64,000 bases of DNA from an uncultured Bacteroidales bacterium (GCA_902799875.1 CADCCH010000005.1:65384-129383); one strand, 5' to 3'; counted from the stretch's first letter, positions 43,353 through 52,915 are shown. Notes: a model not told the origin generated them from the letters alone. Numbers and translations: made by a program.

Positions 43353-45161
43353 TCACTCCTCGCTGAAATGCACGAGGACATGACGGTATGAATTGAAGAT
43401 CTTGGATTTTGAAACAAAACCAAGGTATCGGCGCTCGCTATCCACTACCGGCAAATTCCAAGCACCGGTATCTTCGAAGATTTCCATCACTTTCTCCATC
43501 GGCAGATCAAACCGCAGGATAGCAGCCGGAGAGGTCATGAGCTGACCGACCGTGAAACGTTTGTACAAACGCGGCTGGAACATGATATTGCGTACTTCGT
43601 CGAGCAAAAGAATACCCTTCAGGTGCCCCTCATGGTCAATAACAGGGAAGATATTCCGCTTGCTCTCACTGATGACCTTAACCAGTTCGCCAAGCGTCAT
43701 TTCAGGGAAGATAGCCACGAAATCTGTCTCTAACACGCTGTCCATCTTAAGGAGCGTGAGCACATTACGGTCTTTGTTATGCGTGAGCAACTCTCCTTTC
43801 TGCGCCAGACGCATAGCGTACAAAGAGTGAGGCTCGAAGAACATAATGGTGAGGTAAGAAATAACGCTCACTATCATCAGGGGCATGAAGAGGTGGTAAC
43901 CGCCGGTCAGTTCAGCAATAAGGAATATACCGGTCAGCGGAGCATGCATCACACCGGACATCAGTCCCGCCATACCGACCAAAGCGAAATTAGCCTCCGG
44001 CACAATCAAGCCGCATATATTCATAATACGCGCCGTAACAAATCCCACGATAGCACCCATGAAAAGTGAGGGAGCGAAGATACCTCCGACACCACCGGCA
44101 CCGTTGGTAGCTACCGACGCCACAATCTTCAGCAAGATAATGAGTATGAAATAACCCAACAATAACAGTTGTGTATTCGCCGTGGACAAACCGGCATAGA
44201 ACGCTGTGGGGATGATATATTTCTCCAAGGGACTGTTATTGAGTGCACTCAAACTGTCGCCGTTGATGAGCTGACGAATCACATCATAACCTTCACCGTA
44301 TAACGGCGGGAAGAGGAAAATCAATATACTCAACATCGAGCCCCCTACGAGGATCTTCAGACCAAAGGAGCGGATATTATGCTTCATCCACTGCTCCAAC
44401 TTATTCATCCCGCGTGTAAAATAAAGACTGGTTAAACCACACACGACACCTAAAATCAGGTACCATGGGATACGGCTGACAGCAAAATCCTCGATGTACT
44501 TAAGTGGGAACATAGGATCCGTCCCGGTGAGGATATACGAGATCGCCGTGGCAGTTACCGACGAGATCAGCAACGGTGCTACTGAGGTCATCGTCAGGTC
44601 CATCATCAGCACTTCGAGCGTAAAGACCAGACCGGCGATCGGGGCTTTGAAGATACCGCCAATTGCACCGGCGGCACCGCAGCCTATCATGAGCATCATC
44701 GTCTTCTGATCCAACCGGAAAGCCTTGGCCAGGTTCGAACCGATAGCCGCACCGGTCAACACAATAGGAGCCTCGGCACCGACCGAGCCACCAAAACCGA
44801 TAGTCAATCCGGAACCTACCACCGAAGACCACATGTTATGTGCCTTGATAATGGATTTACGCTGCGAGATAGCGTATAAGATTTTCGTGATACCGTGCGA
44901 TATATCATCCCGCACGATGTACTTGACAAACAGCGCCGCCAGCGTGATACCGATAACCGGTGTAATGAGGTACCACCACGTGCGCTCATCGGCAATCAAT
45001 TGCTCCTCAACGAGACGTTGAATAAGATGAATAAAAGACTTCAAGATAGCCGCCGCAGCAGCAGAAAACATACCTACGAAGAAAGAGAGAAGGAGCACAA
45101 GGTTCTTTCCGCTGATGTGACGTTCCCGCCACTCAATCATTCTATCGTACCACTGCGTCAT
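43353..45161 (-). CDS. CLC-family chloride channel/transporter with CBS domains
   Basis: A 602-residue membrane protein. CLC signatures: GSGLTIGFGGSVGAEAPIVL (GxxGxE with the gating Glu), GAAGAIGGIFKAPIAG, and GVGGIFAPSLFMGA. The C-terminal 150 residues hold two CBS motifs (FVAIFPEMTLGELVKVISES and LPVVDSERRYLGFVSKS), which sense adenine nucleotides in the family. ATG 45161 is preferred because earlier in-frame ATGs lie within obg. It is the third gene of an adk-obg-clc run. Confidence 0.92.
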   Translation of the reverse strand: MTQWYDRMIEWRERHISGKNLVLLLSFFVGMFSAAAAAILKSFIHLIQRLVEEQLIADERTWWYLITPVIGITLAALFVKYIVRDDISHGITKILYAISQRKSIIKAHNMWSSVVGSGLTIGFGGSVGAEAPIVLTGAAIGSNLAKAFRLDQKTMMLMIGCGAAGAIGGIFKAPIAGLVFTLEVLMMDLTMTSVAPLLISSVTATAISYILTGTDPMFPLKYIEDFAVSRIPWYLILGVVCGLTSLYFTRGMNKLEQWMKHNIRSFGLKILVGGSMLSILIFLFPPLYGEGYDVIRQLINGDSLSALNNSPLEKYIIPTAFYAGLSTANTQLLLLGYFILIILLKIVASVATNGAGGVGGIFAPSLFMGAIVGFVTARIMNICGLIVPEANFALVGMAGLMSGVMHAPLTGIFLIAELTGGYHLFMPLMIVSVISYLTIMFFEPHSLYAMRLAQKGELLTHNKDRNVLTLLKMDSVLETDFVAIFPEMTLGELVKVISESKRNIFPVIDHEGHLKGILLLDEVRNIMFQPRLYKRFTVGQLMTSPAAILRFDLPMEKVMEIFEDTGAWNLPVVDSERRYLGFVSKSKIFNSYRHVLVHFSEE

Positions 45162-45192
45162 TGTTTTGCCCTTTCCGTCTAGGGTTTCCCCG

Positions 45193-46371
45193 TTAATCGG
45201 GGACACCGTCATCCCAGCCAATGCCTTTGTACTTATCGAGGTCCCATTCTTCTTCTACCTCATTCAGATAAATAGTACCCTCTTCGTCATCCTCTTCTCT
45301 CGCCGCCGGTTCGTCACGTTCAATGACAGTCACATCTATCGGTGCGTGCGAGATCTCAATGACTTGGTTCTGCTCTTTGTTCAATTCTGTCCAAAGGGCA
45401 TCTTTGAGTTCGTCTATACCCATACCTGCTACCGAAGAGATAAAGACAATAGGCAAGTCCAGTTTCTGCAGTTTCTTAGAGACTTGCAGCTTCTTGAGTT
45501 CCTTCTCGTCGATAGCATCTATCTTCGTGATAGCGAGGATACGTGCCTTGGTGAGCAATTCGGGGTTGTACTGCTCCAGTTCGTTAAGCAATATCTTGTA
45601 TTCCTTCACGATATCTTCGCTGGTCGCAGGAACCATGAAGAGCAGTACTGCGTTGCGTTCTATATGCCGCAAAAAACGCAGTCCAAGACCTTTTCCCTCG
45701 CTTGCGCCTTCAATAATACCGGGTATATCTGCCATACAGAACGACCTTCCATCCCGGTACGAGACGATGCCCAATTGGGGCGTAAGCGTAGTAAACGGAT
45801 AGTCTGCTATCTCGGGTTTGGCTGCAGAGACCACACTAAGCAGCGTACTCTTGCCGGCATTGGGAAATCCCACGAGACCGACATCCGCCAATACCTTCAG
45901 TTGCATGATCACGGTTCGTTCCTGTGCGGGTTCACCGGGTTGCGCATAACGTGGCGCTTGATTAGTCGCCGTACGGAAATGCCAGTTACCTAAACCACCC
46001 CTTCCGCCTTTAAGCAGCACCACCTGTTCGTTATGCTCCTTTACCTCGCAGATGAATTGACCTGTCTCGCCGTCATAAACAACCGTTCCACAGGGTACTT
46101 CAATAATCTTATCCTCGCCGTCCTTACCGAACGAACGACTCTGACCGCCTTTGCCGCCATCGGTCGCCATGATATGCTTCTGGTACTTCAGATGCAACAA
46201 GGTCCAGAGATTGCGGTTGCCGCGTAAGATCACCGACCCGCCTTTTCCCCCGTCACCGCCATCCGGTCCGCCTTTGGGCAGATACTTGGCACGATGAAGG
46301 TGCATACAACCTGCGCCACCCTTTCCGGAGCGGCAGTAGATTTTTACATAGTCAATGAAATTCGCAGCCAT
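45193..46371 (-). CDS. obg: Obg/CgtA GTPase
   Basis: An essential ribosome-associated GTPase of 392 residues. The glycine-rich Obg fold occupies the first 160 residues ([20 protein letters not shown]), and the G domain has [12 protein letters not shown], switch DIPGII, ITKID and SSVAG. The C-terminus is acidic ([19 protein letters not shown]), replacing the OCT domain of other phyla. It follows adk by 14 nt. Confidence 0.95.
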   Translation of the reverse strand: MAANFIDYVKIYCRSGKGGAGCMHLHRAKYLPKGGPDGGDGGKGGSVILRGNRNLWTLLHLKYQKHIMATDGGKGGQSRSFGKDGEDKIIEVPCGTVVYDGETGQFICEVKEHNEQVVLLKGGRGGLGNWHFRTATNQAPRYAQPGEPAQERTVIMQLKVLADVGLVGFPNAGKSTLLSVVSAAKPEIADYPFTTLTPQLGIVSYRDGRSFCMADIPGIIEGASEGKGLGLRFLRHIERNAVLLFMVPATSEDIVKEYKILLNELEQYNPELLTKARILAITKIDAIDEKELKKLQVSKKLQKLDLPIVFISSVAGMGIDELKDALWTELNKEQNQVIEISHAPIDVTVIERDEPAAREEDDEEGTIYLNEVEEEWDLDKYKGIGWDDGVPD

Positions 46372-46385
46372 AATAACGTTCTCGT

Positions 46386-46970
46386 TTAATGTTTATCGGG
46401 ACGCGCCAATTCAATCACACGCATAATCTGGAGAAAGACATCCGCCATCGTGTGGTTACCGTTCACAGCAAAATAATTACCGTGATGCAAGTAATAATGC
46501 GCAATCGGTTCGGTCTGTTGATGATAAACAGCGATACGGTGACGGATGGTATTGAGATTATCATCCTTTCGTCCACTCACTTTTCCACGTTCAATCAAAC
46601 GCTGGATAAGCAACTGCTCGTCTACCATCAAATCAATCATAATGGCATCCATACCGTATTTCTGCAGCAGTTTGGTCAGGGACTCCGCTTGCGCTACCGT
46701 ACGGGGATAACCGTCAAAGATAGTACCCTTGCAATCCGCGGGTAACGAAGCGATATAGTTCTCTATCACACCGTACATCATATCGTCAGGCACCAGATTG
46801 CCCTTCGAGATAAGTGCATCTATCTGCTTACCCAGTTCACTGCCGGTAGCTATTTCTGCACGCAGGACATCTCCGGTCGAGAGATGTTGTACTCCGTACT
46901 TATTGGCAATAAAAGCCGATTGGGTACCCTTGCCGCTACCCGGCGCTCCACATAAAATGATATTTAACAT
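46386..46970 (-). CDS. adk: Adenylate kinase
   Basis: Interconverts ATP, AMP and ADP. 194 residues: P-loop [14 protein letters not shown]-site [23 protein letters not shown], and a short lid ([11 protein letters not shown]) without the zinc-type insertion, so it is the short form. First gene of adk-obg-clc. No TAnnTTTG promoter is visible in the 30 nt between it and the HU terminator. Confidence 0.96.
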   Translation of the reverse strand: MLNIILCGAPGSGKGTQSAFIANKYGVQHLSTGDVLRAEIATGSELGKQIDALISKGNLVPDDMMYGVIENYIASLPADCKGTIFDGYPRTVAQAESLTKLLQKYGMDAIMIDLMVDEQLLIQRLIERGKVSGRKDDNLNTIRHRIAVYHQQTEPIAHYYLHHGNYFAVNGNHTMADVFLQIMRVIELARPDKH

Positions 46971-47002
46971 ACCTAAAACTAATACCTATTCTTGGACAGA
47001 CA

Positions 47003-47036
47003 AAACGAGTTGCCCGGCAAATGGGGCAACTCGTTT
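47003..47036 (-). terminator. Terminator of the HU gene
   Basis: A perfect 13-bp stem AAACGAGTTGCCC / GGGCAACTCGTTT with an 8-nt loop lies 20 nt after the HU stop. On the minus strand it ends in TTTTGTCT. Confidence 0.85.
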
Positions 47037-47055
47037 ATGAAGCAACATTGCCTGA

Positions 47056-47319
47056 TTAGAGAGCAAATTTAGCACCCGGTTTGATTTTAACAACCTTGCG
47101 TGCCGGGATGTTGATAGCCTGCTTCGTAGCCGGGTTGATACCCTTGCGAGCTGCTTTCTCAACGATAGCGATGTTAGCGTAACCTACGAGTTGTACGCCC
47201 TCACCTTTCTTAACTGCTGCAACTGCCTCTTCGAGAGCTGCGTCAATAACTTTTGCTGCCAATGCTGCAGATACCTCAGCCTTAGCTGCTGCTGCTTTAA
47301 TAAGCTCAGATTTGTTCAT
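47056..47319 (-). CDS. hup: HU-family DNA-binding protein
   Basis: An 87-residue nucleoid protein: MNKSELIKAAAAKAEVSAAL, the dimer helix, GEGVQLVGYANIAIVEKAAR and the arm motif GINPATKQAINIPARKV are intact. It bends DNA non-specifically. Monocistronic, with its own promoter and terminator. Confidence 0.96.
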   Translation of the reverse strand: MNKSELIKAAAAKAEVSAALAAKVIDAALEEAVAAVKKGEGVQLVGYANIAIVEKAARKGINPATKQAINIPARKVVKIKPGAKFAL

Positions 47320-47381
47320 AATCGTGTGTTTTAAGTTATTAATAATGTTAACTTTTTGTTCCCTTCTTTGGAATGTTGCTG

Positions 47382-47412
47382 CAAAATTACTAAAAAAACT
47401 TTAAATACCAAA
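47382..47412 (-). promoter_or_regulatory. Promoter of hup
   Basis: Minus strand TTTG (47409-47412), 19 nt, TAATTTTG (47382-47389), 62 nt from the start codon. Confidence 0.8.
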
Positions 47413-47505
47413 TATTTTGGGCAAAAAAAATGCATTTTTTTGCAAAAAAACGTATTTTTCTGCATTTTGGCGCACTTTTTGTATTATTATTCCAATAAAA
47501 AGCAG

Positions 47506-47513
47506 TAATTTTG
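47506..47513 (+). promoter_or_regulatory. -7 box of the rhomboid gene
   Basis: TAATTTTG ends 8 nt before ATG 47522, implying a leaderless transcript. A TTTG lies 24 nt upstream (47478-47481), slightly too far for the usual -33. Confidence 0.65.
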
Positions 47514-47521
47514 TCGTCGAT

Positions 47522-48280
47522 ATGAGAAATTTACCAATAGTAACGCGCTATCTGTTGATAGCTAATTTTGCAATCTTCTTCATCGCTGCTATCGTGCAGC
47601 GGTACGGTATTGATTTGAACGCCATAGGTGGACTTCATTACTGGGGTGCATCCTCCTTCCATTGGTGGCAACCGATCACGTATATGTTCCTCCATGCCAA
47701 CTTCAGCCATATCTTTTTTAATATGTTTGCAGTATGGATGTTTGCGCCGGTTATCGAACAACAATGGGGTACCCGTCGCTTCGCACTCTACTATCTCGTG
47801 TGCGGACTTGGCGCAGCCTTGATTCAGGAACTGGTATGGATGACAATGCTCAGTAATATGAGTGCGACCTACGATATGGCAACTTTGACGCATTATGCCT
47901 ACTTCCTAAACACCATTGGCGCCTCCGGTGCCGTATTCGGTATCTTGTTCGCCTTCGGATGGCTCTATCCGGACGTACCGATGTACATTCTTTTTATCCC
48001 TGTACCTATACGTGCGCGCGTGTTCGTTATTATATATGCGCTCATTGAGTTGTTTGCAGGCTTAGGATCCGTTGCCGGTTTCTCTGCCGATAATGTAGCC
48101 CATTTTGCCCATCTGGGGGGTATGTTGTTCGGTTGGTTGCTGATTCTGTATTGGAAGAAAACCAATTGGCGTGAACCGGGTGAGTTGTGGGACCATATCC
48201 GCACAAAATTAGGCGGTCACCAGCGCCTTGATAGCACGGATGACCGCTTTAAAGAGTATCACTACCACAAACGGGTATGA
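47522..48280 (+). CDS. Rhomboid-family intramembrane serine protease
   Basis: A 252-residue six-helix protease that cleaves within membranes. The HANFSHIFFNMFAVWMFAPV segment supplies the conserved N-terminal-loop and Asn residues, the catalytic Ser is in TIGASGAVFGILFAF and the catalytic His in VAHFAHLGGMLFGWL. The C-terminal 40 residues are polar and cytosolic. ATG 47522 follows the -7 box almost directly; longer upstream frames would start before the promoter. Confidence 0.93.
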   Translation: MRNLPIVTRYLLIANFAIFFIAAIVQRYGIDLNAIGGLHYWGASSFHWWQPITYMFLHANFSHIFFNMFAVWMFAPVIEQQWGTRRFALYYLVCGLGAALIQELVWMTMLSNMSATYDMATLTHYAYFLNTIGASGAVFGILFAFGWLYPDVPMYILFIPVPIRARVFVIIYALIELFAGLGSVAGFSADNVAHFAHLGGMLFGWLLILYWKKTNWREPGELWDHIRTKLGGHQRLDSTDDRFKEYHYHKRV

Positions 48281-48283
48281 TGA

Positions 48284-49462
48284 TTAAGCTGCTGTACCGA
48301 AGACTACGTAGAAATACAACTCACCGGCTACACTACCGTCATCCGTCTTGATGGTGATATGTACCAAGTGAGGTTGACCGTCCATAAACTCAGCTACATT
48401 CGTGAAACGAATGATGTATGAGTTCTGCATGGCACCGGTAACAGGCAGGCTAGGAAGGTTAACACCTTCGAAGTAACCGTTTGCGAACAACTTTGTACCC
48501 CCAGTATAATCAGCCATCAGCCAAGGCGCATCACTATATCCATCACTTGTATACCAATCCGCGTGTTGCCCAGCATCTACGCCGTCACTGAATACAGAAT
48601 GGATTGTTCCTAATTGCGGAACCCAGTTGTTTTGCAACCATGCCGTAGCAAATGTATCAATTCCAAGGTAGTAGTTAGCTTCATCAGTGAAATTCACATA
48701 GATACGATTTGCTCCAGTGCGGAAAGTGAAATGATCATTGGCAAAATGGAAGGCTGCCATACCACACTCATCCATTCCTCCACCATTGTAGTAACTCGGT
48801 GCTAAACTCTGTAACTCTGCTGCATTCGGACCTGCGAAATAGTGGGTACGAGAAGTTCCATACGTATATTCTTTATTCAAGAATGCGGACAACTCAGCAG
48901 ATGTAGCAATATCCAATGCTCCGGTAATCTCACCGTCATAGCCTACTACACCAAAACGGATGTCCAAACTGGATGCTGCCAACAACTTACTCCAAGCGTC
49001 AATACCGTTCGCGATTGTATCGGCTTCTTCATCCATACTACCGGAGTTATCTACCAGGAAGACAAGGTCTGCCATAACAGTTGCACCAGAACCCTCACTC
49101 AGGTTGGTAACCTCAATACCTTTTTTCTTACCGTCCACTTCAACGTAGACGTTCTGACCTTGACCCGAACCACTCAGTTTCAGGTACTCTCCGGTCTCCG
49201 GATTAACAATACCCGTCATATCCAGACGGATCACGATGTCGTCACCTTCGGTTGTAACAGTAGTCTGAACACCCGGAAGGTTGATAATTGTGTCCGCCCC
49301 CGTGATATCGGGATTAGGAACGGCTGTACTGTCATCAGGAATACCATCGACTGTGCTGTGGTGGGAGCCACCTCCACCGCCTCCACCACCACCACCGGAC
49401 GGAGAAGTCTCACATGCTGCCATTACCAATGCAGCAAGGATCAAGTAGTAAAATTTTTTCAT
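48284..49462 (-). CDS. VWA-domain lipoprotein with a polyglycine linker
   Basis: A 392-residue lipoprotein: MKKFYYLILAALVMAAC with lipid Cys17, ten consecutive glycines at 23-32 acting as a flexible tether, and a von Willebrand A domain whose MIDAS motif DNSGS is at 138-142 (DLVFLVDNSGSMDEEAD). MIDAS sites bind Mg2+ and protein ligands, so a surface adhesin or scaffold role is likely but not shown. It converges with the rhomboid gene, 3 bp apart. Confidence 0.85.
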   Translation of the reverse strand: MKKFYYLILAALVMAACETSPSGGGGGGGGGGSHHSTVDGIPDDSTAVPNPDITGADTIINLPGVQTTVTTEGDDIVIRLDMTGIVNPETGEYLKLSGSGQGQNVYVEVDGKKKGIEVTNLSEGSGATVMADLVFLVDNSGSMDEEADTIANGIDAWSKLLAASSLDIRFGVVGYDGEITGALDIATSAELSAFLNKEYTYGTSRTHYFAGPNAAELQSLAPSYYNGGGMDECGMAAFHFANDHFTFRTGANRIYVNFTDEANYYLGIDTFATAWLQNNWVPQLGTIHSVFSDGVDAGQHADWYTSDGYSDAPWLMADYTGGTKLFANGYFEGVNLPSLPVTGAMQNSYIIRFTNVAEFMDGQPHLVHITIKTDDGSVAGELYFYVVFGTAA

Positions 49463-49505
49463 AAATAAAACGTTTTATTGGGTTAATGAGTGTGTATTTC
49501 GGTGG

Positions 49506-49537
49506 CAAAGATACAACAATATTTTGAATTGTGCAAA
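49506..49537 (-). promoter_or_regulatory. Promoter of the VWA lipoprotein gene
   Basis: Minus strand TTTG (49534-49537), 20 nt, TATCTTTG (49506-49513). The TTTG is the end of the T run of the preceding gene's terminator. Confidence 0.8.
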
Positions 49538-49565
49538 AAAATTGTCACTTTTTTCTAAAAAAAGT
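49535..49565 (-). terminator. Terminator of the endonuclease/phosphatase gene
   Basis: On the minus strand ACTTTTTT and its complement (49558-49565 and 49547-49554) form an 8-bp AT-rich stem, followed after GACAA by seven T (49535-49541). Confidence 0.6.
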
Positions 49566-49574
49566 ACAAAATTA

Positions 49575-50342
49575 TCACCAAACAAGCGTAGCGACCACCG
49601 GTTTATGGTCCGAAACGGAGATATTTGGAACCGAACAAGTAGTAGGTTTGAGGGGATCTGAACACAAAATATAATCAATCCGCAGACCAATACCATTATA
49701 TTCGTAGGTAGCCCCCCACTCCCAGAAATAATGGGTCTCATTCCAAGCATCATGCAACCCTCGAGAGATATGCCAGTACGCATAACTAAGTGCTACGGAA
49801 TTGAAATCACCGACAATCACCACCGGATAAGGGCTGGCCTCAATCTCGCGTCTAACCACTTGCGCTTGTGCATTCCGTAAGGGTATCGCCCGTTTCCATT
49901 TGGCCTCTATCCGATCCATATCTGTCAGGTCTTCGGATGCCAGTTTATAGGACTCAAGATGATTATTAATGAGTCGAATCGTATCGCACCCCACTACGAT
50001 ATCGCAGCGATTGGAGAGGTTTCCTTGCGTTTCATAATGAATACTCTGCTTATGAATCAACGGATATTTGGACCACACCATCGTACCGTACTGATGGCGT
50101 TTGTTATAGACCGAGAAATCTAAGTACGAGTACGGATACTTGCTGCCCAAAGTCTGCCTTACATCCGGCAAGGTCAGGTATTTAGCATCTTTATAGACAT
50201 CCACCTCCTGCAGGCACACCACATCCGCATCCTGCGATAACAGGTACTGCAGCACCTCGTTGTCTGCCGGCTTATGCTTGTAGTCCATGCGTGCCGTATT
50301 CCACGTCAGGACAGAAATCGCTATGAGAATAAAGTCTAACAA
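49575..50342 (-). CDS. Endonuclease/exonuclease/phosphatase family protein
   Basis: A 255-residue EEP-fold metal-dependent phosphoesterase: N-terminal hydrophobic stretch, VLTWNTARMD, catalytic VVCLQEVDVY, LINNHLESYKL, VIVGDFNSVALSY and the closing SVSDHKPVVATLVW. Substrates in this superfamily range from nucleic acids to lipids. It follows porX by 17 nt and is probably co-transcribed. Confidence 0.88.
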   Translation of the reverse strand: MLDFILIAISVLTWNTARMDYKHKPADNEVLQYLLSQDADVVCLQEVDVYKDAKYLTLPDVRQTLGSKYPYSYLDFSVYNKRHQYGTMVWSKYPLIHKQSIHYETQGNLSNRCDIVVGCDTIRLINNHLESYKLASEDLTDMDRIEAKWKRAIPLRNAQAQVVRREIEASPYPVVIVGDFNSVALSYAYWHISRGLHDAWNETHYFWEWGATYEYNGIGLRIDYILCSDPLKPTTCSVPNISVSDHKPVVATLVW

Positions 50343-50359
50343 TTTAACGTTTTAACAGT

Positions 50360-51910
50360 TTAACGTGATTTGGGCTCCAAAGTCACCAAGGGTATAATCA
50401 TCTCTTCAAGCGATATACCGCCGTGTTGGAACGTATTGCGGTAGTACTGCGCATAGTAATTGAACTGGTTCGGGTACGCGAAGAAGTCCGCTCCGGAACA
50501 GAACGCATAACTGCTGCTCACATTCGGGCAAGGCAGTCCTACATGCTTGGGTTGGTCGATGGTAAACACATTCTTGGACGTCGTATTCAGCGCCTTACCC
50601 ACTTTATAGCGGATATTGGTGTTCGTGTTCTTATCTGCCACAATCTGTACGGCATTCTTGACACGCGTCGTGCCGTGATCCGTGGTGAGCACCAAGGTAT
50701 AACCCAATTCTGCTGCACGGCGCAACAATTCATATGTCGGCGAGTGCTTAAACCAACTAAGTGTCAGACTCCGGTAAGCCGCTTCGTCATTCGCCAGTTC
50801 GCGCATCATCTTACTCTCTGTGCGCGAGTGACTGAGCATGTCGATAAAATTGAGTACCACGATATTGAGCGGCGTCTGCACTCCTTTCAGTTGGGCTATG
50901 ACTCGCTCGCAGAAATCACTCTCATTGATTTTCCAGTAATTGAAACTCTCCTTCCTGCGATAACGGTCGAGCAGCGTCTGCACCAGTTCTTTCTCATGCT
51001 GATTCTTACTCTCCTCATCACCTTCCTCCACCCACAGATGCGGAAACATTTGTTGGATCTGTAGCGGCATCAGCCCGGCAAAGATAGCATTTCGGGCATA
51101 CTGCGTGGCGGTCGGCAGAATAGAAGTATATTGCTCTTCGTGTGCTACCGAATAGAACTCACCGATAAGCGGTTGGATGGTTTTCCATTGGTCGTATCGG
51201 AAATTATCGATCACACACAATAACACTTTTTCACCTTTGTCTAACAACGGAAAAACGGCATGCTTCATGACATTTGGAGACATAAGCGGTCGACCGCTAA
51301 CCGCTAAACCTTCACCGCTAAACCACGAAACATAGTTTCGTCCTATCCATTTAGCAAACGCCGCATTAGCCTGCGTACGCTGGTCTTCGATCAGACTTCG
51401 CATGGACGAGTTCTCCAACTCAATATCCCACTTACTGAGCGTGCGTTCGATGGCCTGCCACTCCTCTATCGTGCTGGCCGTGTCTATCATATAGGAGATA
51501 TCGCTCCACTCCTGGCGGTAGTTCTGCTGCACCTGTTCGGTCACGATATCGCGGCTGTGTACATGCTTCTTCAAACACAAGAGAATCTGACTCGGATTAA
51601 CGGGCTTAATCAGGTAATCGGCTATCTTCTCACCTATCGCCTGCTCCATGATATGCTCCTCTTCGGACTTGGTAATCATCACCACCGGCACCTCCGGATG
51701 GAGACGCTTTATCTCCTGCAGCGTCTCCAAGCCACTCATGCCGGGCATGTTCTCGTCCAGAAACACAATATTCGGCACAGCTTTGGCAAGGGTATCTATT
51801 GCGTCCTCTCCGTTGCTGGCAGTTGCTACTTCATATCCTTTTCCTTTCAGGTAAATGATATACGGTTGCAACAAATCTATCTCATCGTCTATCCAAAGTA
51901 TTTTACTCAT
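50360..51910 (-). CDS. porX: PorX, response regulator with PglZ domain (type IX secretion regulator)
   Basis: A 516-residue two-domain regulator. The receiver domain has acidic pocket IDDE at residues 7-10, phospho-acceptor Asp52 in IVFLDENMPG, and the ITKS and IKPVN switch residues. The C-terminal PglZ/alkaline-phosphatase-like domain shows CVIDNFRYDQW, ILPTATQYARNAIFAG and LVLTTDHGTTRV. PorX with kinase PorY controls type IX secretion in Porphyromonas and Flavobacterium. ATG 51910 gives the canonical MSKILWIDDE. It lies between DUF1294 and EEP genes in one operon; porY is not in the window. Confidence 0.93.
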   Translation of the reverse strand: MSKILWIDDEIDLLQPYIIYLKGKGYEVATASNGEDAIDTLAKAVPNIVFLDENMPGMSGLETLQEIKRLHPEVPVVMITKSEEEHIMEQAIGEKIADYLIKPVNPSQILLCLKKHVHSRDIVTEQVQQNYRQEWSDISYMIDTASTIEEWQAIERTLSKWDIELENSSMRSLIEDQRTQANAAFAKWIGRNYVSWFSGEGLAVSGRPLMSPNVMKHAVFPLLDKGEKVLLCVIDNFRYDQWKTIQPLIGEFYSVAHEEQYTSILPTATQYARNAIFAGLMPLQIQQMFPHLWVEEGDEESKNQHEKELVQTLLDRYRRKESFNYWKINESDFCERVIAQLKGVQTPLNIVVLNFIDMLSHSRTESKMMRELANDEAAYRSLTLSWFKHSPTYELLRRAAELGYTLVLTTDHGTTRVKNAVQIVADKNTNTNIRYKVGKALNTTSKNVFTIDQPKHVGLPCPNVSSSYAFCSGADFFAYPNQFNYYAQYYRNTFQHGGISLEEMIIPLVTLEPKSR

Positions 51911-51923
51911 ATTGACTGCCAAA

Positions 51924-52217
51924 TTAAATGATTAATTTGGTATATACAAAAATTATGCCAACGATCGCTATTTGTGCGATCAGTATTGCCGGAATGCCGT
52001 ATTGGAATTTCTTATGTTGCGTCTTGTGATGCCACGCTTTCATTCCCAACAAGGCACCTATACTGCCGCCAAACACAGCCCACCAAAGCAAAGTAGATTC
52101 CTCAATCCTCCATTTGGCACGCTTAGCTTTCCATTTATCGATGCCGTACAGAAAAAACGTCACGATATTGATAGCGACAAAATAAATCAAAACAATATAA
52201 TACCAATTAACATACAA
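51924..52217 (-). CDS. DUF1294 membrane protein
   Basis: A DUF1294 protein of about 97 residues: NIVTFFLYGIDKWKAKRAKW and WAVFGGSIGALLGMKAWHHK are the family motifs, with three or four membrane spans. The start is uncertain: upstream in-frame ATGs at 52250 and 52256 lie before or inside the promoter (-7 box 52226-52233), so TTG 52217 is the first usable codon and would make the message leaderless. It opens the operon containing porX. Confidence 0.8.
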   Translation of the reverse strand: MYVNWYYIVLIYFVAINIVTFFLYGIDKWKAKRAKWRIEESTLLWWAVFGGSIGALLGMKAWHHKTQHKKFQYGIPAILIAQIAIVGIIFVYTKLII

Positions 52218-52225
52218 ATCGGCTG

Positions 52226-52256
52226 CAAAGGTACTGCTTTTTTCTGACATACACAA
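52226..52256 (-). promoter_or_regulatory. Promoter of DUF1294-porX-EEP
   Basis: Minus strand TTG (52254-52256), 20 nt, TACCTTTG (52226-52233). This is the only box found upstream of porX. Confidence 0.78.
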
Positions 52257-52329
52257 TCACTAAAATAGGTAATTATCACTGATCTCAAAAAGAATGCACC
52301 TGCTGTTGCTATGATTTTTTCTTTGCGGG

Positions 52330-52914
52330 TTATTTATACGTTGCGGTTTCGCTGATCGGCTTGCGGGAGAAATGATGGTCACTCGGTTTGGCATTCTCGG
52401 ACGCATAGCCGCAAGGCATCAGGAAAGACGGCTTGTGGTTAGCCGGTAACTCGAAAGCTGCAGCCACTTGAGCCGGATCGAACCATTTGACCCAACAAGT
52501 ACCGAGACCGAGTTCGGTAGCTTCCATCATCATATGCGTACCGACGATCGAGCAATCCATATCGCCGGAATTAGTACCATCTTCTTTGGTCCAAACGAGG
52601 TCCGTGTCATAGCACACGAGGAACACCACCGGGGCACCGTACGCACAGCGGGTCAGTTCATTGATCTTGGCAATAGCCTCGGGACTCTGCAGCACGTAGA
52701 TATGTTGCGGTTGTACGTTCTTGGCGGTCGGAGCGAGACGTCCTGCTTCAAGAATCGAATCCAGTTTGGCCTGCTCTACGGGTGTTTGAGCGTACTCGCG
52801 TACCGCATAACGCTGACGCGCTAAATCCATGAATGACTTGTTCTGTTGAACGGGTTGATTACTGCATGCCGCGAATAGCATCGCCGCTAATGCAAGGATG
52901 ATTAGTTTTTTCAT
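52330..52914 (-). CDS. Nitroreductase-family lipoprotein
   Basis: A 194-residue FMN-dependent oxidoreductase with an export signal: MKKLIILALAAMLFAAC gives lipid Cys17, unusual for this mostly cytosolic family. FMN-binding RYAVREYAQTPV near the N-terminus, GRLAPTAKNVQP, and the C-terminal GLGTCWVKWFDP are characteristic. ATG 52914 is used because it starts the lipoprotein signal. It is one base after the stop of the DUF3667 gene. Confidence 0.88.
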   Translation of the reverse strand: MKKLIILALAAMLFAACSNQPVQQNKSFMDLARQRYAVREYAQTPVEQAKLDSILEAGRLAPTAKNVQPQHIYVLQSPEAIAKINELTRCAYGAPVVFLVCYDTDLVWTKEDGTNSGDMDCSIVGTHMMMEATELGLGTCWVKWFDPAQVAAAFELPANHKPSFLMPCGYASENAKPSDHHFSRKPISETATYK

Positions 52915-52915
52915 A

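Noticed and set aside
52217..52256. ATG 52256 or 52250 as start of the DUF1294 protein
   Set aside because: Both precede or overlap a well-formed promoter (-7 box 52226-52233), so they would not be on the message unless another upstream promoter exists.
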